Source: Rhyzopertha dominica
Lineage: Eukaryota; Arthropoda; Insecta; Coleoptera; Bostrichidae
Assembly (NCBI GenBank): GCA_025024175.1
Contig: QCXZ01000064.1
Coordinates: 54,023,325 to 54,087,324, forward strand
DNA: 64,000 nucleotides
Direction: 5' to 3'
Part shown: piece after piece, positions 38,501-50,900 of the stretch
Position numbering within the stretch: position 1 is the first letter of the stretch
How the letters are laid out: the number at the start of each line of letters is the position of its first letter
Program-made: the position numbers and the translations under genes
Notes under the pieces: generated by a model
What the model saw: only the letters and a program-made list of their open reading frames with translations
Database searches by the model: none
What the model was told of the DNA's origin: nothing

Positions 38501-41500
38501 TATTTTTTAGGTTAAGTTCAGCTGGACTGGTTTATGCCCATTTCGGAATGGAAGTAATAAGTGAAATTTTGGCTAAAAAAAATTATGCTCCAACAACGGA
38601 TTGTCTGCAACATGTTTACCTAGCAGTCTACGATAACTTTGTGGAAGAGTTAGATGCAATTGATAATGGTATTCCCATGTATCCCGAGGGAAAACCCCGA
38701 TACAAGATAAGCACGCATTTAAGTGCAAGGGTGCACAGATTTAATCCTGAATGGAATACTCGTAATCCCGAACATCCAGACAAACTCTTTCAAAAGGCAT
38801 TAGAAATGGTTGGCAATGAGTTTGTGGAAAGGGTCCTCGATGTAAGTAACAATGTTAGTAGGTCATTTTACTACTACTGTAATGATATTCCAAAGTTGAT
38901 GCTCTAAGGCCCGGTTGCACAAACATGGATCAAATTTGATCCGAGTTTAATCCACAGTCGTTGCTATAGCAACACCAATCAGAACACGGGATTCAACGAC
39001 CTCGGATTAAACCCGGATTAACTTCAATCCACGTTTGTGCAACCGGCCTTAAGAGCCATTTGCCACTAAACTTATTTAAGTACTGAAAGTTCTTAAAATT
39101 ATTATATTGGAAATTAGAAGCGCGCGCCGTTTCAATACAAGAAATAAGCATAGGGCTTTGTTCTCAATTTGTAATTACAAATTCTATTCAGTAAGTATTT
39201 CAATACTTGCGTGTGTGCCCTTTTGTAGTTCTAATCGTGATTTTCTCAACGTAAAACTAATCTAACCGTAATCTATTAAATTTCGTCTTTATACAATAGC
39301 AAATGCAATCTAAGGTCTATTCTACTGCTAGAAAAAAGTAGACTTTAGATGTAACCCACTCATAAACAATTACTTTTGCTGTTGTTTGTGTTTGTGGTCA
39401 CCCTGAATTACCACAATTTGTAGTTAAATGTAAAAAAATGCCTGTTGGCTGAAAAAAATTATTAAATGCATCAGCGTTGATACTAACAATATGATATTGC
39501 AAGGAGAATGAATGTTCATGGCTTCTTAAATGTGCTGAAAGAAGAGCTGCTAATAGAAGATCCAGCAGCATATAAAAATTTTATACAAATGAGCAATGCT
39601 TCATATGAAAAATTGTTTGAACTTGTCCATAACAAAATAGGGAACGAGGTACACAATTCCGTGAAAGCATTCCTTCCGTTTCATTTACAAAAGCATGACA
39701 ACACATCACGTTCCCGGGGTTGTCAAAAGTTTACTCACACCAATATACATATTCTAAGAGGTCTAAAACTGCATTTCATGTTGATGTATTAATTAGCTGG
39801 TAGTATGTAGTCAACCCTAAATAACAGATAGCCCCTATTCAAAAGTTTATTTCACCGATATGAGAACAAAAGCTACCTCATCTCAACCCTGCTTATTGCG
39901 TAGGTTCAAAAAGTAGGTTCTATGAACCTTTTGTTTATAAATGGTAAAACAGGTTAGTGCGCATCGATCTGCGCAGTTTTAATACGAAATATTGAAATTC
40001 AGTACAAGAAAATAGAACGTGGGCTAATTTCTTGTACTGAAACGGTGCGCGCATCCAGTTTCCGTATAATAATTTTAAGAACTTATTTCAATACTTAAAT
40101 AAGTATAGTGGCAAATGGCTCTAAGTGGAAGCAACATTGATATCTGTATTATTTACACATAGTCACCTTCTAGGCTTATGTTTTTGCTGATCTGTGCTAT
40201 ACCATCGTTACAGTTCTGCAGACACTAATTTTTTCTAAAAGAATTCTTATTTCTTAGTCAATTTATGTTATTTTTCTCTGCAAATCTATATTACCAACAG
40301 TATATAGTAATAATGCTGCAATAGCTTTTCACAAATAAGTGGTTATATAGTAAAAATAATTAGTGTAAGTATTCAAGATGTAGTAAACCACACCAAAGGC
40401 ATGATGATTATATTTGTTCTCACATTTAGTACACAGAATAAAGGTTACATAGATACTAACGGAAGTACTGGAAGAGCAGACACATCTATCTTTGATTGTA
40501 CTACACTATTGTTGAAAATAGAGGCTTCAACCTGATAAACCAAAGGTAAAGACCTCCACCCAGAATTACAAGACGAAGCTATTAAAAAAGGAGAAATAAG
40601 AAAACAGTATTAAAAGGTTAGACAGCACTTGCTGTACACTTTTCACTAATTTTGGACGTAATTGCTGAAAATTCTTCACTCCACCAATTTTTTTCACTGC
40701 TTCATCAGTTAGAAGATTCAGATAAAATCTATGTTGAGAAATTACTCCATTTGAATCTAANATGTTTTTCTCATAATTCATGATGGTCCCACAGTTGCTA
40801 TTGAGTGGAAAATATTAAATAGTGATGGAGTCTTGTTACAACTTCATTTGAAAGTCAGTTTTGTTATCCGTATTATCACATTTACCAAATGAAAATTTCA
40901 GTTGACCAAACACCATTACTTAATAATAATTATTATTAATTAATTAATTGCTATTTACTATTTTTGTATTCCCAGCAACTGTGGCCCTGCCATCTTGAAA
41001 ATCAGCTTTAAAATAGTATTTTTTTCAAAAATTTCACCTAGATTAGATGCAAACCTTCTAGCATAACGAGAGATGTAGAAAAAATTGAAACACCCTCTCT
41101 TTGCCCCAATTTAATTTGTTGCTATCTGTTAAATCAAAAACAGTATATTTTTTGACAATTTTATTTTCAATATTGTCACCTCTAACATTTACATCCTGCC
41201 ATTTTTCCTTACAAATGAGAAAAATTTAAAATAAAATAAAGACAGGCCAAGATAATTGTATAAAGTTGCATTCTTGCATAAATGTTCTGATTTTGGCTGC
41301 TTTACACACAGTGGCGTTATGAAAAATCAACAATTCCTGAATGGCACTGAAGACTGGTTACCGCACTACCTTCAGATATTCGCAGAGCCTTACTAATTTG
41401 GAGACTACGAAACACATTGACTGTGACAGTTGTTTTTGCTAAGTATATTTCTTTGCTGCTGACTTTCATAGCTGTGATTTCTTCAACAATAGTAATAGAA

Positions 41501-42385
41501 CATTTCGTTTTAACAAAAAAATGTCATTTTCAAAAACAAAACTATCAATAGTCCTGATTTTCCTGGCAAAAATAAATGTCATTAATTTGTGATTAAATTG
41601 TTTTCTAATGTACCCTAAAATCTACTATTGGTAGATGTATCTGCTTTAAGAGAAAGAAATGTAACATTATATACATTTTCATTTGACTGCGTTTTTTTAA
41701 AGCTAAATCTGGCTTATTATGCATGAACAGACATGACATAACATAAGTTTCAGAAGTTGACTTGTAACATTGCCTTAAGTTAAATTTATTATTTTGAGTA
41801 TCAAAATTGAACCTCAACTTCATCATAAATCTTTTACTTTCAACTGTGAGCATCAGATTAAGAATATCTATCACAAGAAATATACCATAAATTATTATGA
41901 ATTATTGTAGACTGCATTCACATGGTTTCCTGCAAGAGAAGTGGTTAAAAATGCTATAGAAGAGAGAAAGGGAATACATCCGTCAGGATCTATCATTATG
42001 CTCAAAGAGAGATGTCCGTGGAAAGACCATTTGTTTAGTCTCGAAGAAGAACTTGGCATTCAGGGTGAAATAAAGTTTGTTATATTTCATGACAGCACAG
42101 ATTCATGGCGAGTACAAGCTGTACCCATTCAATCTGACAGTTTCATATGCAGGTAAATAGATTGTTTATTCTTTCTTTTTTGTTTGTTTTATGTTCTTCA
42201 TTTTCAGGGTTTTCTTGCATAAAGACTGGAGGGGCATCCGAGACGATAAACTATCATCTGTCGCTAGCATTGAAGGATGCATTTTCTGCCATGCCACTGG
42301 TTTTATTGGCGGTAATAAGACAAAGAAGGGTGCTCTGCAAATGGCACTGAAAAGCCTAGAACAGGCACAATTTGATAGTGAATAG
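35423..42385 (+). CDS. MYG1: MYG1 exonuclease (DHH family), five exons
   Basis: MYG1 is a 3'-5' RNA exonuclease of the DHH phosphoesterase superfamily that acts in nucleus and mitochondria in animals. Coding exons 35423-35569, 35627-35766, 38511-38841, 41911-42152 and 42208-42385 have GT-AG borders and matching phases, giving 345 residues, near the family size. Hallmarks in order are [14 protein letters not shown] (metal-binding His and Asp), [16 protein letters not shown] (the DHH motif), [34 protein letters not shown] and [13 protein letters not shown] at the C-terminus. The start Met (MAENKIPR) was chosen because it is the first one after a splice acceptor at 35412. Intron 38842-41910 contains two abutting transposons. 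Confidence 0.92.
35627..35766 (+). CDS. MYG1: MYG1 coding exon 2
   Basis: It encodes [17 protein letters not shown] and FDHHQREF, the central Asp and the DHH triad that bind catalytic metal. Entry is in phase 0 after a 57-nt intron. The exit leaves two bases of an Arg codon. Confidence 0.9.
35767..38510 (+). other. MYG1 intron 2
   Basis: The 2.7-kb A/T-rich intron holds no coding region or element end that I can define. Low-complexity TTTA runs occur near 36555-36580. Confidence 0.55.
38511..38841 (+). CDS. MYG1: MYG1 coding exon 3
   Basis: It gives [39 protein letters not shown] and [16 protein letters not shown], all conserved in MYG1 proteins, and ends ERVLD at the donor GTAAGT. Confidence 0.92.
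38908..39049. mobile_element. 142-bp MITE at a TAA site
   Basis: Inverted ends GGCCCGGTTGCACAAAC and GTTTGTGCAACCGGCCT match except for a one-base shift. TAA flanks both sides (38905-38907, 39050-39052). The 3-bp TAA duplication is of the TWA type used by PIF/Harbinger transposases. The interior also has inner inverted repeats (GGATCAAATTTGATCC). It is non-coding. Confidence 0.7.
39053..40121. mobile_element. PIF/Harbinger-type element, internally deleted
   Basis: About 100 bp of inverted repeat opens GAGCCATTTGCCACTA and closes TAGTGGCAAATGGCTC. TAA flanks each side (39050-39052, 40122-40124). The interior holds the start of a PIF-type nuclease gene (39508-39792). It directly abuts the 142-bp MITE and shares its TAA. 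Confidence 0.78.
39508..39792 (+). pseudogene. PIF/Harbinger transposase N-terminal fragment
   Basis: The 94-residue frame begins [20 protein letters not shown], with [19 protein letters not shown], the region before the DDE core of PIF/Harbinger nucleases. The catalytic DDE part is missing. It is non-functional. Confidence 0.6.
40125..41910. other. Rest of MYG1 intron 3
   Basis: A/T-rich. Minus-strand frames at 40566-40781 and 41605-41874 (89 residues) are open but have no domain that I recognise, and stops and shifts lie between them. This may be a decayed transposase or just background. Confidence 0.4.
41911..42152 (+). CDS. MYG1: MYG1 coding exon 4
   Basis: It starts [20 protein letters not shown] after the acceptor ATTGTAG, and continues [20 protein letters not shown] and [16 protein letters not shown], the MYG1 C-terminal half. 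Exit is in phase 2 at AG/GTAAAT, followed by a 55-nt intron. Confidence 0.88.
42208..42385 (+). CDS. MYG1: MYG1 last coding exon
   Basis: After the acceptor TTTTCAG it gives [20 protein letters not shown], then [20 protein letters not shown], the conserved family end, and stops at 42383-42385. Confidence 0.92.
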
Positions 42386-42415
42386 TTAATTGGTAGTTTA
42401 GAAGATGTAATAATA

Positions 42416-42421
42416 ATTAAA
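42416..42421 (+). terminator. Possible MYG1 polyadenylation signal
   Basis: ATTAAA, the commonest variant signal, lies 31 nt after the MYG1 stop. No AATAAA is closer. Confidence 0.45.
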
Positions 42422-43023
42422 TGAAATTTTATACAATGTGTTTTTGTCATTTGCCGTAAGTTGTGGGTTTTAAAGACAATTTATATGAGAATGTATATAA
42501 GAATTTTTCATCATCTATTCCGTATATACGCTCGATTTTGGCCCTCTCTATAATATCTAATACATGTCAAATTTCATGCCGATTGCTCATATCACAAACA
42601 AAATAATTCAAAAAAGAGACGTAAATCCACCTCGGATCTTTACAGGAGCATCATACTCAATTTGAAAACGTTATCAAATAGAAATCTTGATTTTTATTCA
42701 CAACTGTGGGTATGGTTTCAAAATTATTTAATAAAATACACAACTAGGTACTACCTATTTGTAGCAAATATTTATTTTGAACCAATTGGAATATAACAAA
42801 TATATAAAATATCTACAGAATCAGAAATCAATTATTGTACCACATTACAGGATAAGCAAGAATAAACAAAAGAAACAAAACTTAATGCTACAATATGGTG
42901 TGACATCAGTAAGGCTGTTTTTCGGTTACATCACAGTGCTTACAAACGGTATTATGCTTTTAACAAGAAATGCTTTAGAGCAGACCGAAACTGACAAACG
43001 TTGAATATCATCAGGCAAATCAT
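42422..43023. other. Gap between MYG1 and the foldback element
   Basis: A/T-rich sequence with short frames only. No gene or repeat end was recognised. Confidence 0.5.
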
Positions 43024-45241
43024 TGTATACTCAAAGACTTAATTGAAGAAACGCCTAGCTTTGGCACACGAATTGGGTAACGATAGATGGCGGTAGCCAA
43101 TTGGTTACAGAGCCGATAAACGGCATTACGCCTTCCTCCGCTAGGAGCGGTAGAGTAGTTTCCCTAAATACAGAAGAACGAGCAATCAGGGCAACAGTCT
43201 ACCAGATGATTTATTAGGGTAATATTGCTTATTTCAATTGGGCATTATGGACCCGTCCGCAACCACAGGTACAGTTTTAACAAAGCAATTTCTTTAACCC
43301 ACCACTACCATTTTATGTGAACGCAAAACTCATTGCAAACTGAGGAAAGTGATGGCTTATATTTGTCTTGAAAACCAAAACCCACACATTTCACAATTTA
43401 AACAATGCAGGAACAAAACATCATTTTTTGTAATTTTTTGCTACAGTTATTTCTGTTATGTGGTTGGAACTTTAGCGACAAGTTTTCAATAATGCAATTC
43501 TTTACCTTCTTTAGTGTTATGTTTATATTTTTGGTTGGCATAATTTTGCCGTAAGCTTGTTGTGCGGTCACTTTAGCATGAATGTTTTGTTAGTTACTAG
43601 TTACTGAAACCATTTATTTCTTAAATATAAAGATCCGTTTTTCCTGAATTTCCATATATTTCACACCATATTCTGACACTCATCTAGCCTACGCAAACCT
43701 AAACCAAAATGATCATATTTTTGTGTCAGAAAAATAGTTTTCTCAAAAAGTTGTTGAGTGTTTTAATAATTATTGATTCAGTCTTCAAACTTTAAGTTTG
43801 GTATATCACAAATGAGCGTTTCGTATTTGCATCCTACAAGATATTACAATATACAAATGGGTTAAGCAATTGCATTAATAACATTTTAAATGTTTATAAT
43901 TTAACGTTTAGTGATGGTCATAGCATTAAACATCGCCTCAGTACAGAGCATTTTTTTAGCGATCATTCTAATATGTCAATTACTTGGAGCCTTGTTTCGG
44001 ACAATGAACAAAAAAATATTTTTTAAATGAAGATGCATCAGACTAATGTGTTACAAAATAATTAATTTATTTACAATTACATTACATCATTGTTTCGTAG
44101 TTTAACTTTTTGTTTTCATGTTGCAGTTGGTACTATATTTGTACAGTAATATTGTTTTTCATGCATATTTATCTTTTTCTCTCTCACGCTTTCATTGTGT
44201 GTCATTTGTAGCATATCAGTTTTCTGATATGTATACTTATGCCGAGACTATCTAGTCGATTGCTTGAAGGAGTATACTCCTTGATATTTTCCATCAAAAG
44301 TTTTTACTTTTGTATGTGTATTTTTATTGCTTTTATTTTTATTATTATCAACTGTAAGGAGAATAAGTGAAATGATCTTTTGTCAAGGTGCATATCAATA
44401 AACGTGCCTTTCTTTTTCCATTTAATACATTTTTATCTAAACTATTAACAAAAACAGCCGATGCACATTAAATTGATTAGAATTAGAACATTTAGACCAT
44501 TAAAAAGCGATAACTTCTTCATCTCGACACGTTTTGGCTTTTACAGACGTTTTACTTGATTTTTTTAATATTATGAGAATCTTATTGTAAAGTTGTTTTG
44601 CTGGCAATTTAGTGAAAAACATTGCCTTCTCTCAGAAAAACTATACAAACTATATATCTAACTAGTAACGAACAAAACATTCATGCTAAAGTGACCGCAA
44701 AACAAACTTACGCCAAAATTATACCAATCAAAAATTACATCTAACACTGAAGAAGATGAAGAATTTCATTATTGGAACCTGTCGTTAAAGGTCCACCAGC
44801 ATAATAACAGAAAAAGCTGTAGCAAAAATATTACAAAAAATTATATTTTATTCCTGCATTGCTTAAATGATGAAATGTGTGGGTTTTGATTTTCAAGACA
44901 AATATTAGCCATCACTTTTCTCAGTTTGCAATAAGTTTTGCGTTCACATAACACGTTATCCGCGGTTCAAAGAAACTGCTTTGTTAAAACTTTACCTGTG
45001 GTTGCGGACGGGTCCATAATTCCCATTTAAATATGCAAATATTACCCTAATAAATCATCTGGTAGACCGTTGGCCTGATTGCTCGTTCTTCCATATTTAG
45101 GGAAACTACTCTACCGCTTCCCAGCGGAGGAAGGCGCAATGCCGTTTATCGGCTCTGTAACGAATTGGTTACCGCCATCTACCGTTACCCAGTTCGTGTG
45201 CCAAAGCTAGGCGTTTCTTCAATTAAGTCTTTGAGTGTACA
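43024..45241. mobile_element. 2.2-kb foldback element with long inverted arms
   Basis: The left end TGTATACTCAAAGACTTAAT mirrors the right end ATTAAGTCTTTGAGTGTACA. The arms stay recognisable for about 600 bp (43024-43625 and 44640-45241), for example GACCCGTCCGCAACCACAGG at 43252 and its complement at 44996. The arms differ by small changes and indels. The roughly 1-kb middle shows no protein. No target duplication was found. It resembles foldback or Mutator-like non-autonomous elements by architecture only. Confidence 0.75.
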
Positions 45242-45299
45242 TAGTGCACAAATATGTAAAGCCATATTTAAACTTTTTGGTGGAATGTCTTGGCACCTC

Positions 45300-46869
45300 C
45301 ATCCTGTGCAAGCCTCATGTATTTAGTTCATGGATATATTTCCTGAATATTCTTGTTATAAAGATAAGATGCCGTTTTACTAATTAGAGTTTTATCAATT
45401 TGAGAGCATAGAGTACCGAACGCATTCTCAATATTCAGTCATTGCCCCTGCTGAAAGACATATGATCTCTCACGCAGATTAAAGCAGTAACGTATACAAG
45501 AGTTCTGTATTTTTTTTAGCCTGTCCAAGTCAGCCTTAGTTAGATGAGAACAATAAACAGACGGGCAATATTGAACTATAGGCAAAATCAGAGTCTCACA
45601 TAATTTAACCTTGAGATCTACAGGAAAAATAAGTTTAAATTTAAAGATACCTTTCTTTGGCAAACACTTTAATTTTAAGAACTCTCGCCCGTTTTCAAAG
45701 TAAACTTGCCGCTATCACAGATCTTCCCCCTTACCACTACAAAACCACACAATATTGCTGCAGTTTTGTCCACATACAGCCTCGGAGACTGTTCACCACA
45801 CCACTGCAAAACAGTAGACATGTTCTCCTCGATGACTAGCTCCACTTGTACTTCCACGTTCGATGGACTCATACACATACAACTGTGTATCGTCAGCGTA
45901 ATGGTGGACTGATATATCGCACCAGTAACGATGTCGTCGACGAAAATGTCGGTTTTTAAAACCTTGGATATATAGAAGGAAAGCGATAGCTTCCCGTTCA
46001 ACTAATTTGTAAAGAGTACGACGAATAGCAAGGAATGGGCTGCTATTACTGCCGTATGTATATGCAACGGTGTTTAAGACGAATATTTGAATGGGATCGT
46101 GCGGTGAAAATCTCCACAAAATTCTGTGATAGTCTCGGTGATCAACATCAAAAAGAATTTGACGATGCATTTGTTTATGTCACAAATAAAGACAATCGGA
46201 AAGCAACGAAAATTGAGTAAAACTTCAAATACACTAGTTTGAAGTTTTCGACCGATATGAAGCGTATCGTTCAGGAAAAGGCTTTTAGGGCCCTTAGCCG
46301 ACGCGTCAATGACTACCCGAAGGCATGTAGATGTACGTATCGTCAAGTCCGATTTGTCATGTTTAAATGGAAGTGACACGATGAAACGAGCAGATGAATC
46401 ACACTTAAATGTTTCTCTATATAGGGCCTCACATTTGACCTCATCAGAAGTCGATAAAGACGACCTTTTTATATTTTCAAGTTCCCAAAACTTTATAGGT
46501 ATACTTTAATTCAAATTGAGTACAGGTTTTTGTATCTAATTTCTGAGGCAATGTGTTAAATAGCAAAAAATCCCAGCTGTCCACAGAAAATTCGAGTGCA
46601 TGCAAAGCAGCGAGATTTTCGCTGAATGTCTCAATAAGCTTTCTTTTTTCTTTTGAAGTTTGCTTGATTATCGCGGAACTATTAAATATTTCGTGATAAT
46701 AGTTGCTAGCTAGATATCTTCTATTTTGGTACATTTTCTTTAAGGTGTAGTAAGCTATAATGTAATTATCATCAATCAATGGCAGTGACCTAACCAAAGA
46801 GAGTGTCTCTTTAATTAACGAAGTTGTTAGATAATGGATTTTTTCTATATTTGACAGTGTCATTAACAT
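45300..46869 (-). pseudogene. Mosaic of a BEL/Pao element and a non-LTR element
   Basis: Read on the minus strand, 46869-46477 is BEL/Pao gag-like (MLMTLSNIEKIHYLTTSL, LVRSLPLIDDNY). Then 46379-45950 is BEL/Pao RT-like (RVVIDASAKGPKSLFLNDTL, YHRILWRFSPHDPIQIFVLN, DIFVDDIVTGA). Just past this catalytic FVDD (45943-45932) the sequence becomes a jockey/CR1-like non-LTR RT beginning at its own YADDTQLY (45900-45889), then LRLYVDKTAAIL-type and LVKLCETLILPIVQYCPSVY-type runs to about 45440. Frames are shifted and the protease region is missing, so nothing is functional. Confidence 0.75.
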
Positions 46870-47511
46870 GAATCACGGTATTATATAAGTCAAAAAAAGA
46901 TGGCCACGATTTAAAGTTTCTATCAAAAATAGGTAGCCTAATTTTTGGCAACGGTTCTATCTACTGTATAATGTAAAATATATTTTAGGTGGAGAGCTTT
47001 ATCTAGAACGTTTTTCTAAATTTGTCATATTAACTGAACTAAAGTCATATCTTAAATGACACACCCTGTATAAATACTGAAATTATCAAACGAATAATGT
47101 GCAATTCCTTGTTAAAATTGTCAATTTCTAATACAAAAATTAAAACTTATTATTCTGATGTTTGTGCAACAAAGGCAAACTCTTTTCTCATTTTGTCAAA
47201 ACTTTGACAACACTTGCGAGTTGCGGACTCTAGGTCATTGCACGCAGGTATCCCAACACAAAAACTCATATTATGTAAGTATGTTTCTTTGAAATGCTGT
47301 ATTTACAACAGAATTTACGTACTCTTACACACTTATTATTCTAAGCAATAAATAACAATAATTTAAATAAATATTTTAGAATTAACGTTCTCGTCTTGAC
47401 ACTTATGACTAGTNACTGAAAACTGATAACTAACGTCCTACNTTTGAAACCAAGAATTTACATTAGCACAGTTATTACCTACTGGCGGCTAAATTAATAC
47501 AAATTGAAGCA
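46870..47511. other. Gap between retroelement debris and Osiris
   Basis: A/T-rich, with Ns at 47414 and 47442. ACACCCTGTA at 47051-47060 looks like one end of a CAGGGTG-type transposon, but its partner was not found. No gene was seen. Confidence 0.45.
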
Positions 47512-47924
47512 CTACCAAGAGTAATTTGGCTTGCTATTCACTATGGAATAAGTGTAAGGCTTTTGTTTCGAATAAGCCATATCCTGAGCAGTCTTCTTCT
47601 CTTCGTTTTCGTCGTATGATCTTCCCCAGTAGCTGCCACTGCTCGATGGTCCGCCCCAGTCCTCCTCTCCACCTTCATAGTGGTGCTGATGCTGCGCGTG
47701 TTCGTAGTAAATGACCTTCTGCGGTTGGTGTCCCTTCTTCAGGTCTAAGTAAAATCTGGCTGCGTTCAGCAAAAGTCCTGCCAACGCGACGAGGAAGAAC
47801 TTCAACTGCAGCTTGACGGCCAGCAGTTTCAAAAACAGGGCCAGCTTGGCCTTGATGACCGCTCCGAGGAGAAGCAGCTTGATTAGGGCGACCAGCTTCT
47901 TCTTCTTTTTCTTCCCTCGGGGCT
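47512..47924 (-). CDS. Osiris exon 3: DUF1676 core and AQDMAY
   Basis: It begins in phase 1 after the acceptor TATTCCAG, with PRGKKKKKKLVALIKLL. The hydrophobic part AVIKAKLALFLKLLAVKLQ and FFLVALAGLLL follows, then a His/Glu-rich linker and AQDMAYSKQKP, ending in NYSW and a stop. The frame upstream of 47924 is open but has no Osiris similarity. Confidence 0.9.
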
Positions 47925-50900
47925 CTGGAATAAATATTTTTGATGAACGTGGTCGGCGTAATTCCGGTTTTAAAAAGTGGGTCGAATTTTTATGGGTGTT
48001 TAGCATTCAGCGGAGGAACAAATTAACTGCCAGAAATTAAGAAAGTTCGTGACTGAATTACGGAAGTAAAACATACGTGCGGTCACTTGAGCATTTACTT
48101 GAGATCCGAGGTTGAGATCTTGCTACCGCGGTTGGTTGAGAAAAACGTTTTAACGGCCGATTAGGTATGCAGGTGCCTGCTCTCGTTAAATATTCAGTAA
48201 CATGTGTAAGAAGTAGAGCACAAATTAAGCATTTTTGGTGGTCACGATTCCCCGAATTCTTAGATTGTGGCAAAAAGTTGCGTGTATCTGCATTGTATCT
48301 AAGAGACACATAAGCAATGACTAAATTGTTTGTCACTATAGTTCTCTATAAAATGCATCTTTTAACTGTTAACGGGACATTTTTAAATTTTACAGGAACG
48401 TAGAAGTAATTATTTTATTTCAATAAAGCCAAATATACAGATTGATTGATGGACAACAATTTGATTCTGTTTACTACTTCCATTTTCTGTACAGAGTGTC
48501 AGCTCCTTGTGTCGATAGAGTGATATAGCTTCATTATGCAATACCTACTAGTCCGATTTTATATACAGATTGACTCTTTCAGGCCTTTTAGTTAATAACA
48601 TCGTCATGCTAATATGAACTTTAACCCCACGTCCCCACAGAAACCGATTTATTAGAAAATATATAGTTATATCTTACAGACAAACTCAGTCTGCCTGCTC
48701 TTTGAACGGCAGGGTACAAATCGTGCCTAAACAAGAAAGTAAGCAAAAAGTAGAGGCAAAATTGCTAAGTTTAACGAAACAGTCTCTGAGTGATTTAGAA
48801 GAAATTAAAACGTCTATTTTTTAAAATCACTTGCAACACTTTCGTTTAACGTTTAACCTTTTTTTTGGTATTCACATTAACAATTGTTAGGGCACAGGTA
48901 AAAAAAAATCTTTCACGTTCGACAGGTAGTAACACTTAAAATTTGGTAACAGATGACACATTTGAAATCTGCAAAAACAGTTTTTTAATTGACAGCAGTT
49001 GTGGATTTAGAACAGTAGACATTGCCGCAGTCGGGAAAATAAAAAATTAAAATATGAATAAACTTCCATTTGCAAAGTAAAAAAGTTTCTGTGGTGTGGT
49101 ATATAATTTTTATAGTGATTTAGTATATTTAATTTATTTATTCAATTTATTACATATATTGTGGCAATTCAACGCAAAAGTGTTGGCTCTTACAATAGAC
49201 CAACCCAACCCACGTTAATCCGTTTATTTCTCGAAAAACATACAAGTTATGATGTACTACATAATTTCTCTTGCTCTATATACAGTTAATAGAACGTCTT
49301 TAGATAAAGCACGGACAAAAATATGTGCTTCCTAATCCTATCTATACCAAAATAGTATCTAAATAATTCACAAATACAGCATCAAAATCATTACCATCTA
49401 GATACAACAATAACTACAGGTATACCGTATTATATTTTTTTTAGTAAAGTCTGCTTTTTCTTCTTCAATGCCGTCTATCTAATTCAACAACCGATGTCAA
49501 TAAAAAACTTTTTCTGTAAATTTTAAATGCAATCCGCTACTAAAAAACTATGTGTTACATATCGTTGAACTTAGTGTTGTGAAATAACGCTCCATAAGAA
49601 AAAACCGCTGCAAATTAAATCAATACTTCCACATCCAATTGTCAAAATGACATTTACGTTTTTCTTTCTTATACTATACATTTAGTAATCAGATTTTGAG
49701 CATTTTGTCTCTCTACACATTTTTTCTAAGACAAAGTCCTTGTGATATTAGCAAAAATATATAAAATAGTTTTTTTCCAAAAACCCGAAAATTATTAACT
49801 TAACAAAAAAATTACCAGAGTGCTTTCTGATCAAAAATTTAATTTTCTAAATAATACCAAAATTAAAAAAAAGTCGTATGAGCAGGGACCAAAATAGGTT
49901 TTTTGGAAGTATTTCGAAAATGTCAAAATTTTGAATAAATTTTCTAAGACACTTTTTGTGAGAGATTTTATTTCCTATGTGATGACATTTTCATTTTCTG
50001 AATATATCAAATATATTCGGAGATATTTAGGAAAAAACCGTTTTCTTTAAGTGAGGCTTTTTTGCTAATATCTTCTAAACAGTTTGCTGCACCGAAAATT
50101 TATAAGTACCAATAATACTCGCAGTTATACTACTAATCACATACTTAAACGAAAAGAATATAAAACAATAAAAATTTGAAAAAAGGGTAGTTACCTCCCA
50201 ATTTTACCCCCTTCCCGATACCGTACTTACCCCTCAAACAATAGGTCGCTTTGGGTAGTTGAAATTTATACGTTTGCCAAATTTCAAGTTCATATATTAA
50301 GTCTTTCGAAAGTTGCGTTTTCGACCATTTTAAAGCAAATAAGCAAATAAAAAATTTTGAGAATTTTTTTCGTGATACAATACTTTCCATCCGTTGGATG
50401 TGAAAGTAAAATAGACTTGATGAGGGTTAAGTATACAAGCTTTCGATACGTCGTAGAAAATATTTGAATTTGAATTAAAATTACTTAAAAAAGTGCCATA
50501 AGCATATTTTTTAGTAATCTAGAAATAAAGATTCAATAAAAAAGCAAGCTTTGTAGAAAATTAATATTCTCATTTGTTTTTTAATATCTCAAATACTGTT
50601 GCAGATAACTCAAATTTGAAAACGTTTCCGTTATTTTTCCTTGTGTAATGTTTAAAAATAAATCATGTCATCAACAAATTTAAAAATAAAAAGCAAGGTG
50701 TTCGAGCGTCTTCGAACTAAAAAAAATACATAACATGATCTTTTTCTATTTGTTGGTTCGTTACGGTTTTCATTTCGACAGAAATAATGGTTTTTATGGT
50801 TTTCTATGAAAAATTTATTTTTATTGGGCTCCCAACACCGCACCCTATGAAAATAATAACAAATAATTTTATGAAATTTAAAAATCTAAAAGGTTTTACC

